A stretch of 64,000 bases of DNA from Mycolicibacterium sp. TUM20985 (GCF_030295745.1 NZ_AP027291.1:1240001-1304000); one strand, 5' to 3'; positions 28,801-38,652 are shown, numbered from the stretch's first letter. Program-made: numbers and translations. The notes: generated by a model not told the origin, from the letters alone.

Positions 28801-29628
28801 ATGGCAGACAAGCCCGTAGCCAACGCGCTGACCCTGGAGCTGGAACCGGTCGTAGAGCAGAATCTGTCGCGCCACATCGCGACCGAGGAGCTGTGGTACG
28901 CCCACGACTACGTGCCGTTCGAGAAGGGCGAGAACTTCGCCTTCCTCGGCGGCAAGGACTGGGACCCGTCGTCGGTCACGCTTCCCAAGCCCGTCACCGA
29001 TGCCCTCGAGATCCTGCTCATCACGAAGGACAACCTCGCCGGGTACCACCGCGAGCTCGTCGAGCACTTCATCCTCGACGACAAGTGGGGTCGCTGGCTG
29101 GGTCGCTGGACCGCCGAGGAGCATCTCCACGCCGTCGCGCTGCGCAACTACCTGGTGGTCACCCGCGAGATCGATCCGGCGGCCAACGAGGACGTCCGCG
29201 TCGAGCACGTGATGAAGGGTTACCGCGCCGACTCGTTATCGCAGATCGAGACGCTGGTGTTCATGGCGTTCTTCGAGCGCGCCCACGCCGTGTTCTGCCG
29301 TAACCTCGCGACGCAGATCCCCGAGCCGGTGCTGCAGAAGATGGTCGGCCGCATCGCCAAGGACGAGGAACGTCACGAGGAGTTCTTCGCCAACCTCGTC
29401 GCGCACTGCCTGACCACGCAGCGGGACGAGACGATCGCCGCGATCACCAGCCGCGCCACCGCCCTCGAGCCGGTCGGCGCTGACATCGACGCCTATCAGG
29501 ACAAGGTCCGAGTCGTGGCCGAGGCGGGCATCTTCGACGACGCCGCGCTGCGGAAGGTGATCTCCGATCGCCTCGCGGCCTGGGGTGTCGCGGACACTCC
29601 CGCATTGGCGGAGTTCGCCGCTCAGTAG
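28801..29628 (+). CDS. desA2: Acyl-ACP desaturase-like protein DesA2
   Basis: Ferritin-like diiron protein of 275 aa, orthologue of Rv1094 and needed for mycolic acid synthesis in mycobacteria. Iron ligands are visible in TAEEHLHAVALRNY (EExxH) and AKDEERHEEFFANL (EExxH), with FMAFFERAHAVF between them. It is soluble, of the plant-stearoyl-ACP-desaturase class. ATG 28801 was chosen over an upstream in-frame codon because of the leaderless promoter. Confidence 0.93.
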   Translation: MADKPVANALTLELEPVVEQNLSRHIATEELWYAHDYVPFEKGENFAFLGGKDWDPSSVTLPKPVTDALEILLITKDNLAGYHRELVEHFILDDKWGRWLGRWTAEEHLHAVALRNYLVVTREIDPAANEDVRVEHVMKGYRADSLSQIETLVFMAFFERAHAVFCRNLATQIPEPVLQKMVGRIAKDEERHEEFFANLVAHCLTTQRDETIAAITSRATALEPVGADIDAYQDKVRVVAEAGIFDDAALRKVISDRLAAWGVADTPALAEFAAQ

Positions 29629-29690
29629 TTAACCGAGTGGTCACATCTCGGCCACGGCGCGCCTGCGCGGCGCAATCCTCGCGACGGGGG

Positions 29691-29696
29691 TAGCGT
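29691..29696 (+). promoter_or_regulatory. -10 box upstream of the short ORF and phoH2
   Basis: TAGCGT lies 8 nt before ATG 29705, which opens a 39-codon frame ahead of phoH2. Confidence 0.45.
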
Positions 29697-29704
29697 CGTT
29701 TTCG

Positions 29705-29824
29705 ATGGCTGACATGCTCTGCTATCCGGGCGGTACCCGTCGTTTCGACGAAGAGGGGGCCGGCCCCGGTCCTGGTACCGCGGTATTCCGCCGAGGGAGT
29801 TCGTGCGGTGCCGCACGGACCTAG
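29705..29824 (+). CDS. Short upstream ORF, possible PhoAT-like partner of phoH2
   Basis: ATG 29705 opens 39 codons (MADMLCYPGGTRRFDEEGAG and onward) ending at TAG 29822-29824. The stop lies against the AGGAG that serves phoH2, so translation could be coupled. A leaderless-type box lies 8 nt upstream. In other mycobacteria a small antitoxin-like gene, phoAT, precedes phoH2; I cannot show homology, only the matching place. It could also be a regulatory leader peptide. Confidence 0.45.
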   Translation: MADMLCYPGGTRRFDEEGAGPGPGTAVFRRGSSCGAART

Positions 29825-29833
29825 GAGCGCCAC

Positions 29834-31147
29834 GTGACCGATTCGTCCGTTCGGACCTATGTGTTGGACACCTCTGTGTTGCTGTCCGATCCCTGGGCGT
29901 GCAGCCGCTTCGCCGAACACGAGGTGGTCGTCCCGCTCGTGGTCATCAGCGAACTAGAAGCCAAACGACACCATCACGAGCTGGGCTGGTTCGCGCGGCA
30001 GGCACTGCGGATGTTCGACGATCTGCGCCTCGAACACGGACGTCTCGATCTCCCCATTCCCATTGGCACCCAAGGCGGCACGCTGCAGATCGAGCTCAAC
30101 CACAGCGATCCGACGGTGCTTCCCGCTGGCTTCCGCACCGGCACCAACGACGCGCGGATCCTCACTTGTGCGGCCAACCTCGCCGCCGAGGGCAAGCTCG
30201 TCACCCTGGTCAGCAAGGACATCCCGCTCCGCGTCAAGGCGGGTGCGGTCGGGCTGCCCGCCGACGAGTACCACGCCCAAGACGTCGTGACGTCGGGCTG
30301 GACGGGGATGGCCGAGGTCGACGTCGCCGCCGACGAGATCGACGCGCTGTTCGCCGACGGCGAGATCGACCTCGAGGAAGCCCGAAACCTGCCGTGCCAC
30401 ACCGGTGTTCGGCTTCTGGGCGGCAACTCGCACGCCCTGGGTCGGGTCAACGCCGAGAAGCGGGTGCAGTTGGTCCGTGGTGATCGCGAGGTGTTCGGCC
30501 TCCGGGGAAGGTCAGCCGAACAACGCGTGGCACTCGATCTCCTGCTCGACGAGTCGGTGGGCATCGTCTCGCTCGGCGGCAAGGCGGGCACCGGAAAGTC
30601 GGCACTCGCGCTGTGTGCCGGTCTCGAGGCCGTGCTGGAGCGCCGCACGCAGCGCAAGGTCGTCGTCTTCCGGCCGCTGTACGCCGTCGGCGGCCAGGAT
30701 CTGGGCTATCTGCCGGGTAGCGAGAGCGAGAAGATGGGGCCCTGGGCGCAAGCCGTCTTCGACACCCTGGAGGGGCTCGCCAGTCCCGCCGTGCTGGACG
30801 AGGTGCACGCCCGCGGCATGCTCGAGGTGTTGCCGCTGACCCACATCCGCGGTCGCTCCCTGCACGATTCGTTCGTGATCGTGGACGAGGCGCAATCGCT
30901 GGAACGCAACGTCCTGCTGACCGTGCTGTCGCGGTTGGGTGCCGGCTCGCGGGTGGTCCTCACCCATGACGTCGCCCAGCGCGACAACCTGCGCGTCGGC
31001 AGGCACGACGGTGTCGCAGCCGTCATCGAGAAGCTGAAGGGACACCCGCTGTTCGCCCACATCACGCTGCTGCGCAGCGAGCGGTCGCCGATCGCCGCGC
31101 TGGTCACCGAGATGTTGGAGGAATTCAGCCCCGGCGCGCTGCCGTGA
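29834..31147 (+). CDS. phoH2: PhoH2, PIN-domain RNase fused to PhoH ATPase/helicase
   Basis: Protein of 437 aa, orthologue of Rv1095. Residues 1-150 form a PIN ribonuclease domain ([12 protein letters not shown] with Asp12; [30 protein letters not shown]). From about 215 a PhoH domain follows with Walker [14 protein letters not shown], Walker [11 protein letters not shown] and [13 protein letters not shown]. It acts as an RNA-unwinding ribonuclease in the toxin-like phoAT-phoH2 system. GTG 29834 has AGGAG 7 nt upstream. Confidence 0.93.
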   Translation: MTDSSVRTYVLDTSVLLSDPWACSRFAEHEVVVPLVVISELEAKRHHHELGWFARQALRMFDDLRLEHGRLDLPIPIGTQGGTLQIELNHSDPTVLPAGFRTGTNDARILTCAANLAAEGKLVTLVSKDIPLRVKAGAVGLPADEYHAQDVVTSGWTGMAEVDVAADEIDALFADGEIDLEEARNLPCHTGVRLLGGNSHALGRVNAEKRVQLVRGDREVFGLRGRSAEQRVALDLLLDESVGIVSLGGKAGTGKSALALCAGLEAVLERRTQRKVVVFRPLYAVGGQDLGYLPGSESEKMGPWAQAVFDTLEGLASPAVLDEVHARGMLEVLPLTHIRGRSLHDSFVIVDEAQSLERNVLLTVLSRLGAGSRVVLTHDVAQRDNLRVGRHDGVAAVIEKLKGHPLFAHITLLRSERSPIAALVTEMLEEFSPGALP

Positions 31148-31172
31148 ACGGGTGACCGCCAGGTTCGGTCGG

Positions 31173-31178
31173 TAAACT
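31173..31178 (+). promoter_or_regulatory. -10 box, leaderless promoter of the deacetylase gene
   Basis: TAAACT lies 6 nt before GTG 31185. Confidence 0.5.
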
Positions 31179-31184
31179 CCGTCC

Positions 31185-32075
31185 GTGCGTAAGCGGCCAC
31201 ACTCGTCCTGGACGTACTGGCGCGTCGTCATCGGCGTCTGTGCGGGCGTTGTCATCGTCGTCGTGGGCGGCTTGACCGGACACGTCCGGATCACCACTCC
31301 CGCCGAAGCGGCCGAGGACGTCGACTGTGCAGTGGTCAGGTGCGTGGCGCTGACGTTCGACGACGGACCGAGCCCATACACCGACCGCTTGCTGCAGGTC
31401 TTGAAGGACAACGACGCGAAGGCGACGTTCTTCCAGATCGGCAACAAGGTCGCGGCCAACCCCGCGGGTGCCAAGCGCGTGGTCGAGGCGGGCATGGAGC
31501 TGGGCAGCCACACCTGGGAACACCCCAACATGACGACGATCCCGCCCGAGGACATCGCCGCGCAGTTCAGCAAGGCCAGCGATGCAATCGAGGCGGCGAC
31601 GGGTCAGCGTCCCACCTTGGTGCGCACCGCCGGCGGTCTGATCGACGAGCGGGTGCTTGCCGAGGCAGGCAACCAGGGGTTGGCCGACATCAACTGGGAC
31701 GTCATCCCGTTCGACTGGGCCAACGACGCCAACACGGCTGCCACCCGCTACATGCTGATGACCCAGATCAAGCCGAACTCCGTGGTGTTGTTCCACGACA
31801 CGTACTCGTCGACCGTCGATCTGGTCGAGCAGTTCCTTCCGGTGTTGAAGGCCAACGGGTATCACATGGTGACCGTGACGCAGATGCTCGGGCCGCGGGC
31901 GCCGGGCACCACGTATGGCACCCGAGACAACGGTCCGCCGGCCAACCAACTCCTCGACATTCCGCCCGCCGACATCCCGTCGCTGCCGAACACCCCGTCG
32001 CCTCCGCCGATGCCCAATCTTCCGATCACCGACATCCCGGACCAGAACTCCGGTGGTCCCAACAATGGGGCGTGA
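31185..32075 (+). CDS. Polysaccharide deacetylase (NodB homology), exported
   Basis: Protein of 296 aa corresponding to Rv1096. An N-terminal hydrophobic segment (VVIGVCAGVVIVVVGG) anchors or exports it. The carbohydrate esterase 4 motifs are ALTFDDGPSPY (catalytic and metal Asp), GSHTWEHPNM (metal His pair) and VVLFHDTY. The usual third motif, RxPYG or similar, reads VRTAGGLID, which is unusual. The last 45 residues are Pro-rich (PSLPNTPSPPPMPNLP). It is likely to act on peptidoglycan. GTG 31185 follows a leaderless box. Confidence 0.87.
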   Translation: MRKRPHSSWTYWRVVIGVCAGVVIVVVGGLTGHVRITTPAEAAEDVDCAVVRCVALTFDDGPSPYTDRLLQVLKDNDAKATFFQIGNKVAANPAGAKRVVEAGMELGSHTWEHPNMTTIPPEDIAAQFSKASDAIEAATGQRPTLVRTAGGLIDERVLAEAGNQGLADINWDVIPFDWANDANTAATRYMLMTQIKPNSVVLFHDTYSSTVDLVEQFLPVLKANGYHMVTVTQMLGPRAPGTTYGTRDNGPPANQLLDIPPADIPSLPNTPSPPPMPNLPITDIPDQNSGGPNNGA

Positions 32076-32084
32076 CGGCACGCC

Positions 32085-33305
32085 GTGACGACGGACACCG
32101 CGTTCGTCCTGACGCTGTTGGTGTTGTGTTATTCGGTCGTCTCGGGGCTGGTCAAGCAGTGGTACCTGGCGCCCGCGCTGATCTTCGTCGCGATCGGAAT
32201 GGCGTTGGGGCCGTTCGGCTTCAACGTGCTCGAGGGTGACCCGAGCACGTCGACGTTCACGGTGCTGGCCCAGCTGGCACTGACGGTGATCCTGTTCAAC
32301 CAGGCCGCCGACCTCGACGTCTCGGCGGTGGTGCGGCGCCGCGAGGTGACGTTCCGGCTGCTGGTCGTCGGCATCCCGCTGGCCATCGGCCTCGGTGTGG
32401 TGACCGCGCTGCTGCTGTTCCCCGTGATGCCGGTGTGGGAGGCGGTGTGCCTCGCCGCGATCGTGGCGCCCACCGAGGTGGCGCTCATCGACGCATTACT
32501 CGACAACGAGCGCATCCCCGAACGGATTCGCCATGCGCTGTCCGCCGAGAGTGGCTTCTACGACGGCTTCGCCCTGGCAGCGCTCTTGGCGGCGCTGGCG
32601 CTGGCGTCCGAACGCAAGGACGCCGCGCTGAACTGGGGCGCGTTCTTCCTGCGCACCGAGGTGGTGTCCGTGCTCGTCGGCCTCGTCATCGGCGCGGCCA
32701 GCGGTTGGGTGATCGGCAGATCGCGGGAACACGGTTGGATGAGCGACACCTGGGCTCAGCTCGCCACACTCGCCGCTGCGCTGGTGTGCTTCCAAGTGGG
32801 AGAGATGTTGCACGGCAGCGGTTTCGTGGCGGCCTTCGCGGGCGGTCTCGCGTTCGCGTTCGCCGCCCGGCGCGCGGGTTCGCGTCCGGACACCCACGTG
32901 TCCGACGCCGCCGGGCAGCTTCTCGAGCTGATGGTGTTCGCGATGTTCGGTGCCTACGCGGTGGTGGTCGGCTGGCGTGACGCGAACTGGCGGGTGGTGG
33001 TCTTCGCCATCGTCGCGCTGTTCGCGGTGCGGCTCATCGCGGTGTCGGTGGCCCTCGTCCGCAGCGATCTGCCCGCGCGCGAGCGGATGTTCATCGGTTG
33101 GTTCGGGCCTCGGGGCATCGGCACGCTCGTCCTCGGCCTGCTCGTCGTCGAGCGCGGCCAGATCGAGCAGGAAGCGTTGATCGTCCAGGTCGTCGCCGTA
33201 ACCGTCTCGCTGAGCTTGGTGGTGCACAGCCTCACGGCGTGGCCCGGGATCAGGTGGATGCTCGCGGGGGCGGGGGACCGCACCCACTCCGCCGAGCAGA
33301 CGTAA
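32085..33305 (+). CDS. Cation:proton antiporter, CPA1-like
   Basis: Membrane protein of 406 aa with about twelve helices. The Na/H exchanger fold is recognisable by VAPTEVALIDALLDNERIP and SAESGFYDGFALA. In typical CPA1 proteins the second motif is an Asn-Asp pair; here it is Tyr159-Asp160, and the first is T-E rather than T-D-P. Ion and stoichiometry are therefore uncertain. GTG 32085 is 9 bp after the deacetylase stop, suggesting one operon. A strong terminator follows. Confidence 0.82.
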   Translation: MTTDTAFVLTLLVLCYSVVSGLVKQWYLAPALIFVAIGMALGPFGFNVLEGDPSTSTFTVLAQLALTVILFNQAADLDVSAVVRRREVTFRLLVVGIPLAIGLGVVTALLLFPVMPVWEAVCLAAIVAPTEVALIDALLDNERIPERIRHALSAESGFYDGFALAALLAALALASERKDAALNWGAFFLRTEVVSVLVGLVIGAASGWVIGRSREHGWMSDTWAQLATLAAALVCFQVGEMLHGSGFVAAFAGGLAFAFAARRAGSRPDTHVSDAAGQLLELMVFAMFGAYAVVVGWRDANWRVVVFAIVALFAVRLIAVSVALVRSDLPARERMFIGWFGPRGIGTLVLGLLVVERGQIEQEALIVQVVAVTVSLSLVVHSLTAWPGIRWMLAGAGDRTHSAEQT

Positions 33306-33338
33306 AGGGCCCTGAATCCGGAAGATTCAGGGCCCTTT
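33304..33338. terminator. Bidirectional terminator between the antiporter gene and fum
   Basis: A perfect 15-bp inverted repeat (AAAGGGCCCTGAATC and its complement) with a 5-nt loop, A-run before and T-run after. Confidence 0.9.
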
Positions 33339-33376
33339 ATGTCTGCTCGCGCGGTGGGCGGGGGAGGGGAGGGGCG

Positions 33377-34792
33377 CTAGTCGCCGTCCTTGACCTTCGC
33401 CATCTTCAGCACGTCGAGGCGCCTGTCCAGCTCCTCCTCCGACAGCTTGTCGCCGATGAGGCCACGGTCGAGCACCGTCTGCCGAATCGTCTTGCGCTCC
33501 TTGAGGGCTTCCTTGGCGACCTTGGCGGCCTCCTCGTAACCGATCGCAGAGTTGAGTGGCGTCACGATCGACGGCGAGGACTCGGCCAGCTCACGCAGGT
33601 GCGCCTCGTTGGCGATCAGGCCGTCGATGCACCTCTCGGCGAACAGCTTCGAGACGTTCGACAGCAGCGTGAACGACTCGAGCACGTTGCGCGCCATCAT
33701 CGGGATGTACACGTTCAGCTCAAAGGCGCCCGACAGGCCGCCGACGGTGACGGCAGCGTCGTTGCCGATCACCTGCGCGGCGACCTGCGTTACCGCCTCG
33801 GGGAGAACGGGATTGACCTTGCCCGGCATGATCGAGCTGCCCGGCTGCAGGTCCGGCAGCTGCAGTTCGCCGAGACCGGTGAGCGGTCCGGACCCCATCC
33901 AGCGGACGTCGTTGGCGATCTTGGTCAGCGAAACGGCAATGGTCTTGAGGGCGCCGGACGCCTCGACGAGACCGTCGCGCGCCGCCTGCGCCTCGAATGA
34001 GTCGGCTGCGGTACGCAATTCGGCGATACCCGTGCGCTCGACCAGGACGTCGACGACCTTCGCTCCGAAACCGTCGGGCGCGTTCAGGCCGGTGCCGACG
34101 GCGGTGCCGCCGATGGCCAACTCGCCAAGCCGGGGCAGGGTCGCCTTGACGCGCTCGATCCCGGCCTCTATCTGACGGGCGTACCCACCGAACTCCTGGC
34201 CCAGTGTCACCGGCACGGCGTCCATCAGGTGCGTACGACCGGACTTGACGACGGTGCGCCACTGCCTTGCCTTGTTGCCGAGAGATTCGTGCAGCACCTC
34301 GAGGGCCGGAATCAGATGACGCACAGCGGCTTCCGTCGCGGCGATGTGAGTGGCCGTCGGGAACGTGTCGTTGGAGCTCTGCGACATGTTGACGTGGTCG
34401 TTGGGATGCACCTCGACGCCGTTGGCCTTGGCGATCGACGCGATCACCTCGTTGGCGTTCATGTTGGAGCTGGTGCCCGAGCCGGTCTGGAAGACGTCGA
34501 TGGGGAACTGGTCGTCGTGCAGCCCGTCGGCGATCTCGGCGGCCGCGGCGATGATCGCATCGGCATTCTCCGGTGCCAGCAGGCCGAGATCCTTGTTCAC
34601 CTGGGCACAGGCGCCCTTCAACAGGCCCAGGGCACGAATCTGCGTGCGCTCCAACGGCCGGAAAGAGATCGGGAAGTTCTCGACGGCCCGCTGGGTCTGG
34701 GCCCGCCACAGCGCGGCAATCGGCACGCGGACCTCACCCATGGTGTCGTGCTCGATGCGGTATTCGGCTTCGACTGCGCTGTCGGCGGACAT
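33377..34792 (-). CDS. fum: Fumarate hydratase, class II
   Basis: Fumarase of 471 aa in the TCA cycle, orthologue of Rv1098c. Family blocks are complete: [15 protein letters not shown] region (written here as [13 protein letters not shown]), [28 protein letters not shown] and the signature [18 protein letters not shown] 34792 follows GGGAG. It is 41 bp downstream of glpX on the same strand, as in M. tuberculosis. Confidence 0.95.
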   Translation of the reverse strand: MSADSAVEAEYRIEHDTMGEVRVPIAALWRAQTQRAVENFPISFRPLERTQIRALGLLKGACAQVNKDLGLLAPENADAIIAAAAEIADGLHDDQFPIDVFQTGSGTSSNMNANEVIASIAKANGVEVHPNDHVNMSQSSNDTFPTATHIAATEAAVRHLIPALEVLHESLGNKARQWRTVVKSGRTHLMDAVPVTLGQEFGGYARQIEAGIERVKATLPRLGELAIGGTAVGTGLNAPDGFGAKVVDVLVERTGIAELRTAADSFEAQAARDGLVEASGALKTIAVSLTKIANDVRWMGSGPLTGLGELQLPDLQPGSSIMPGKVNPVLPEAVTQVAAQVIGNDAAVTVGGLSGAFELNVYIPMMARNVLESFTLLSNVSKLFAERCIDGLIANEAHLRELAESSPSIVTPLNSAIGYEEAAKVAKEALKERKTIRQTVLDRGLIGDKLSEEELDRRLDVLKMAKVKDGD

Positions 34793-34833
34793 CTGCTCCC
34801 TGTTCTTCGGTGGTGTGAGGGGTGTAGCGGGGT

Positions 34834-35925
34834 CTACGGCAACGGGTACGCGGCGGTCACGTCACCCGTGAAGTCCACTGCGGAGTACTCGTTGAGCTTC
34901 GTCAGCCGGTGATAGGCCTCGATCATCCGGACCGTTCCGGACTTGCTGCGCATGACGATCGACTGCGTCGTGCAGCCGCCGCCGAAGTAGCGAACGCCTT
35001 GCAGCAGGTCGCCGTCGGTCACGCCGGTGGCGGAGAAGAACACGTTCTCGCCCGACACCAGATCCTCGGTGTGCAGCACCTTGTCGAGGTCGTGTCCGGC
35101 GTCGAGCGCCTTCTGGCGTTCGGCGTCGTCGGTGGGCGCGAGCACGGCCTGGATGGCACCGCCCATGCAGCGGATGGCCGCGGCGGTGATGATGCCCTCC
35201 GGCGTGCCGCCGATGCCCGCCAGCATGTCGGTGCCCGAACCGGGGCGACAGGCCGCGATGGCACCCGCCACGTCACCGTCGGAGATCAGCCGGATTCGGG
35301 CGCCGGCATCGCGGACGTCGGCCATGAGCTGGTTGTGCCGGGGCCGGTCGAGCACGCACACCGTGATGTCGGCGACCGAGGACTTGCGCACCTTGGCGAC
35401 GCGGCGGATGTTCTCCCCGATCGGTGCGGTGATGTCGAGAACGTCGACGCAGTCCGGTCCCACGGCGATCTTGTTCATGTAGAACACCGCCGACGGGTCG
35501 AACATCGCGCCGCGTTCGGCCACCGCGAGCACGGCGATGGCGTTCGGCATGCCCTTGGCCATCAGCGTCGTTCCGTCGACCGGATCGACGGCGAAGTCGC
35601 AGTCCGGCCCGTCGCCGTTGCCGACCTCCTCGCCGTTGTAGAGCATGGGGGCGTTGTCCTTCTCGCCCTCGCCGATCACCACGACGCCACGCATCGACAC
35701 GGAGTTGACCAGCTCGCGCATGGCGTCGACGGCCGCTCCGTCACCGCCCTCCTTGTCGCCGCGGCCGACCCAGCGACCTGCCGCCATCGCACCCGCCTCG
35801 GTGACGCGCACCAACTCGAGTGCGAGGTTGCGATCGGGGGCTTCGCGTCGGGAGGATGAGCCGCTTGCGCGAAGACCATCGGGTGAGGATGAGCCGCTTG
35901 CACGAAGATCGTCAGAAGGCGTCAT
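34834..35925 (-). CDS. glpX: Fructose-1,6-bisphosphatase class II (GlpX) with repeat-bearing N-terminus
   Basis: Phosphatase of 363 aa in gluconeogenesis, orthologue of Rv1099c. Lithium-sensitive phosphatase motifs: [15 protein letters not shown] and [15 protein letters not shown]. The first 30 residues contain two in-frame copies of LRASGSSS encoded by a 33-bp direct repeat, which does not look like part of the enzyme fold. ATG 35925 was chosen (GGGAGA upstream); an ATG 6 codons earlier is possible. Confidence 0.92.
   Translation of the reverse strand: MTPSDDLRASGSSSPDGLRASGSSSRREAPDRNLALELVRVTEAGAMAAGRWVGRGDKEGGDGAAVDAMRELVNSVSMRGVVVIGEGEKDNAPMLYNGEEVGNGDGPDCDFAVDPVDGTTLMAKGMPNAIAVLAVAERGAMFDPSAVFYMNKIAVGPDCVDVLDITAPIGENIRRVAKVRKSSVADITVCVLDRPRHNQLMADVRDAGARIRLISDGDVAGAIAACRPGSGTDMLAGIGGTPEGIITAAAIRCMGGAIQAVLAPTDDAERQKALDAGHDLDKVLHTEDLVSGENVFFSATGVTDGDLLQGVRYFGGGCTTQSIVMRSKSGTVRMIEAYHRLTKLNEYSAVDFTGDVTAAYPLP
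35852..35908 (-). repeat. 33-bp direct repeat in the 5' end of glpX
   Basis: Two 24-bp copies built on GAGGATGAGCCGCTTG (plus strand) start at 35852 and 35885 and differ at one base. The 33-bp period keeps the frame and adds 11 residues per unit. Confidence 0.75.
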
Positions 35926-35980
35926 GGCTGCAGATTCTCCCATTAGTGGTTCTGCGTTTGGGAGCTGGGATACTGGCAAT

Positions 35981-36616
35981 GTGACCACACCCCAGGCGGC
36001 TCCGGAGCCGAAGCCGGCCAAGTCGCGGCTGTTGCAGGACGGCCGCGACATGTTCTGGTCCATGGCGCCGCTCGTACTGGTGTGCATCGTGCTCGCAGGC
36101 GTGCTGGGAATGTGTTCGTTCGCGCCCAACGGGCCAGGTCAGGCGCCGGTCCTGCCGTACGACACCTCGGCGGCGTTGCAGGCCGACGCCGACGCGCTCG
36201 AGATTTCCATCCGCATGCCGCGGCTGCCCGAAGGCTGGCGGGCCAACTCGGGCTCGCGGGCCAGCATCGACGGCGGCCGGACCGATGCAGCGGGTAAGCC
36301 GGCTCGCGCCGTGGTCTCCCGTACGGGGTTCCTCGCGCCGACGGGCATGTTCATCAGCCTGATCCAGAGCGACGCCGACGAGCCGAGCCTCGTCAGGTAC
36401 ATCGACAACGACCTGGCCCCGACGGGCACGCAGGACGTCAACGGCGTGCGGTGGATCGTCTACGAGGGTGGCGAGGACTCCCAGCCGGTCTGGACGACGC
36501 GGCTCAAGGGGCCGACGGGTCCGGCGCAGATCGCCGTGACGGGGCCCGCGGGTACTGACGAGTACCGTACGCTGGCAGCGGCCACGCAGTCGCAGCCGCC
36601 GTTGCCCGTCCGCTAG
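35981..36616 (+). CDS. DUF4245 membrane-anchored protein
   Basis: Protein of 211 aa matching Rv1100. A Pro/Lys-rich start is followed by one helix ([20 protein letters not shown]) and an outside domain with [14 protein letters not shown] and [11 protein letters not shown]. Two in-frame ATG codons upstream lie antisense to glpX and are rejected. GTG 35981 lies 6 nt after GATACT, a near-consensus leaderless box. Divergent from glpX. Function unknown. Confidence 0.83.
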   Translation: MTTPQAAPEPKPAKSRLLQDGRDMFWSMAPLVLVCIVLAGVLGMCSFAPNGPGQAPVLPYDTSAALQADADALEISIRMPRLPEGWRANSGSRASIDGGRTDAAGKPARAVVSRTGFLAPTGMFISLIQSDADEPSLVRYIDNDLAPTGTQDVNGVRWIVYEGGEDSQPVWTTRLKGPTGPAQIAVTGPAGTDEYRTLAAATQSQPPLPVR

Positions 36617-36624
36617 GAGCCACG

Positions 36625-37428
36625 ATGCCCGGACCAGAAGCCGACCTGACCGGATGGGCTGCCGCGCCCTTCACCGCCGAGGGATTGACCTATGACGTGT
36701 ACCGCAAGGGCGAAGGCCCCGGCGTGGTGCTCATCCCCGAGATGCCCGGACTCCATCCCGGCGTCCTGGCGCTCGGTAATCACCTGGTGGACAACGGGTT
36801 CACCGTCGCGGCGCCGTCGCTGTACGGCACGCCCGGAAAGCCGGGAATCAGGCCGGGTGCGGTGCCGGTGATGGTGCGAGGTTGCGTGGCAAAGGAATTC
36901 GCCGCGTTCGCCACCAATGCCGACCGCCCGATCGCCCACTATCTGCGCGCGCTGGCCCGTGACCTCAACGAGCGGACACCGGGTAAGGGTGTCGGCGTCA
37001 TCGGCGAGTGCTGGAGCGGTGGCTTCGCGCTGGCCGCCGCCGTCGACGACAGCGTGCTGGCGCCGGTGCTCAGCCAGCCGTCGCTGCCCATCGGTCTGAC
37101 GGCCAAGCAGAAGGCCGACCCTGGGCTGTCCGAGGAAGAGCTGAAGATCGTCGAACGTCGGGCGGCCGAAGACGGCCTGTGTGCACTCGGTCTGCGATTC
37201 AGTGAGGATCCGATGTCACCCGGCGCCCGCTTCACGACGCTGAAGGCGCGACTCGGTGACGCCTTCGAGGTAATCGAGATCAACTCGAAGAAGGGCAACC
37301 CGTACGGCTTTGGCAAGATGGCCCATTCGGTGCTCACGCTGGAGGTCCGCGAAGTCGACGGCCATCCGGCCTACGAGGCGCGCAAGCGAGTCGTCGAGTT
37401 CCTCACCGAGCGGCTTGCCGCGACATAG
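36625..37428 (+). CDS. Dienelactone hydrolase family protein
   Basis: Alpha/beta hydrolase of 267 aa. The PEMPGLHPGVLALGNHL segment and the nucleophile region GVIGECWSGGFAL identify the family. Classical members have GxCxGG; here Cys129 is followed by WSGG, so the elbow is one residue longer. The His is probably in NPYGFGKMAHSV. AGGAG precedes ATG 36625, 9 bp after the DUF4245 gene. Its stop abuts that of the convergent permease gene. Confidence 0.82.
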   Translation: MPGPEADLTGWAAAPFTAEGLTYDVYRKGEGPGVVLIPEMPGLHPGVLALGNHLVDNGFTVAAPSLYGTPGKPGIRPGAVPVMVRGCVAKEFAAFATNADRPIAHYLRALARDLNERTPGKGVGVIGECWSGGFALAAAVDDSVLAPVLSQPSLPIGLTAKQKADPGLSEEELKIVERRAAEDGLCALGLRFSEDPMSPGARFTTLKARLGDAFEVIEINSKKGNPYGFGKMAHSVLTLEVREVDGHPAYEARKRVVEFLTERLAAT

Positions 37429-38652
37429 TCACCGAGCGGTTGTTCGCGACGCCGTAGCCTCCTGCGCGCGCCGACGTGCTTCGTCGCGTCGAGCCCAAAG
37501 TCGTTCCCGGGCCTTGGTGATCAGTGTGGCGATGCGGCCCGGCGCCTTCGGCTCGTCGTCCTCGTCGTCGGGGTCGTCGGGGTCGTCGATCGGGACGTCC
37601 TTGAAGACCGCGAGATAGACGCTGACGGTCGTGACGATCACGATCATCAGCACCGGGCCGATGATGATGCCCAGGAACCCGAACATCGTGATGCCTGCGA
37701 ACACGGCCAACAGCATCAACGCGGAATCAAGGCGCGCCGCCCGGGGGATCAGGATCGGACGCAGCACGTTGTCGATGTTGGTGACGACGATGAGATGCCA
37801 GGCGATGACGAAGATGCCACCGAAGACGTTGCCGAACAGCATCATTCCGACGCCGAACGGGATGCTGATGACTCCGCCGCCGAGCGGTATCACCGACATC
37901 GCCGACAGCAGGATCGCGAAGATGAAGAATCCCTCGTGAAAGCCGCCCAGGTAGATCGAGATCGCGCCCGCGAAGCCCTGGGCGAGCGCGATGACGAACT
38001 GACCGAAGACCGCGCCGCGCACCATCGCCCCCATCTTCTCGAGATAGAGGTCGGTGACGTCCTCGCCCAGCGGATTGAGCTTTCGGATGAGGAATTGCAC
38101 GCGTTCGCGGTTGGTCAGTAGCGAGATGAACACGTAGATGAAGAGGACGGCCGCGGTGAGGCCACCGGCGAGCCCGCCCACGGCGCCCTGCAGGAACCCC
38201 AGCGCCCACTCGCCGGCGCTTTGGGCGACGGTACTCATCCGCTCCTGCAACAGTTCCGGCGTCACGTTGACGTCGGCGAGGAACGGGATCCTGTCGACCG
38301 TGTCGTTGACGAACGCCAGCGCCCGATCGCCGAGCGAGCTCAGGTCGGTCCGCGACGCCCAGGCCGAGATGCTGCGGACCATTGCGCTGATCTGCACCAC
38401 CGCGAGCAGGACGAGCAGGCTCAACGGGATGATCACCGCGAAGAGCGCGGCCAGGAGCGTGAACGTCACCGAGAGGCCCCGGCCGAAGCGACGGAGGAAT
38501 AGGTCGAACAGGGGATTGAACAGATAGGTCGCGACGGCAGCCACGACGATCAGCATGAAGAAGCCGCGCAGGAAGTACGCGGCGAAGACGAGGGCGAGGA
38601 CGGTCGCGACCGCCAGGGCCCGCTTCTGCGTCTGGGTGAACTCCGTATTCAT
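37429..38652 (-). CDS. AI-2E family permease
   Basis: Integral membrane protein of 407 aa corresponding to Rv1101c. Eight or so helices, with the family stretch SVIPLGGGVISIPFGVGMMLFG followed by NIDNVLRPILIP and GFLGIIIGPVLMIV. The tail is acidic then Arg-rich (DDPDDPDDEDDEP). Relatives act as exporters or Na/H antiporters; cargo is unknown. ATG 38652 is taken; a GTG two codons earlier is equally possible. Confidence 0.85.
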   Translation of the reverse strand: MNTEFTQTQKRALAVATVLALVFAAYFLRGFFMLIVVAAVATYLFNPLFDLFLRRFGRGLSVTFTLLAALFAVIIPLSLLVLLAVVQISAMVRSISAWASRTDLSSLGDRALAFVNDTVDRIPFLADVNVTPELLQERMSTVAQSAGEWALGFLQGAVGGLAGGLTAAVLFIYVFISLLTNRERVQFLIRKLNPLGEDVTDLYLEKMGAMVRGAVFGQFVIALAQGFAGAISIYLGGFHEGFFIFAILLSAMSVIPLGGGVISIPFGVGMMLFGNVFGGIFVIAWHLIVVTNIDNVLRPILIPRAARLDSALMLLAVFAGITMFGFLGIIIGPVLMIVIVTTVSVYLAVFKDVPIDDPDDPDDEDDEPKAPGRIATLITKARERLWARRDEARRRAQEATASRTTAR

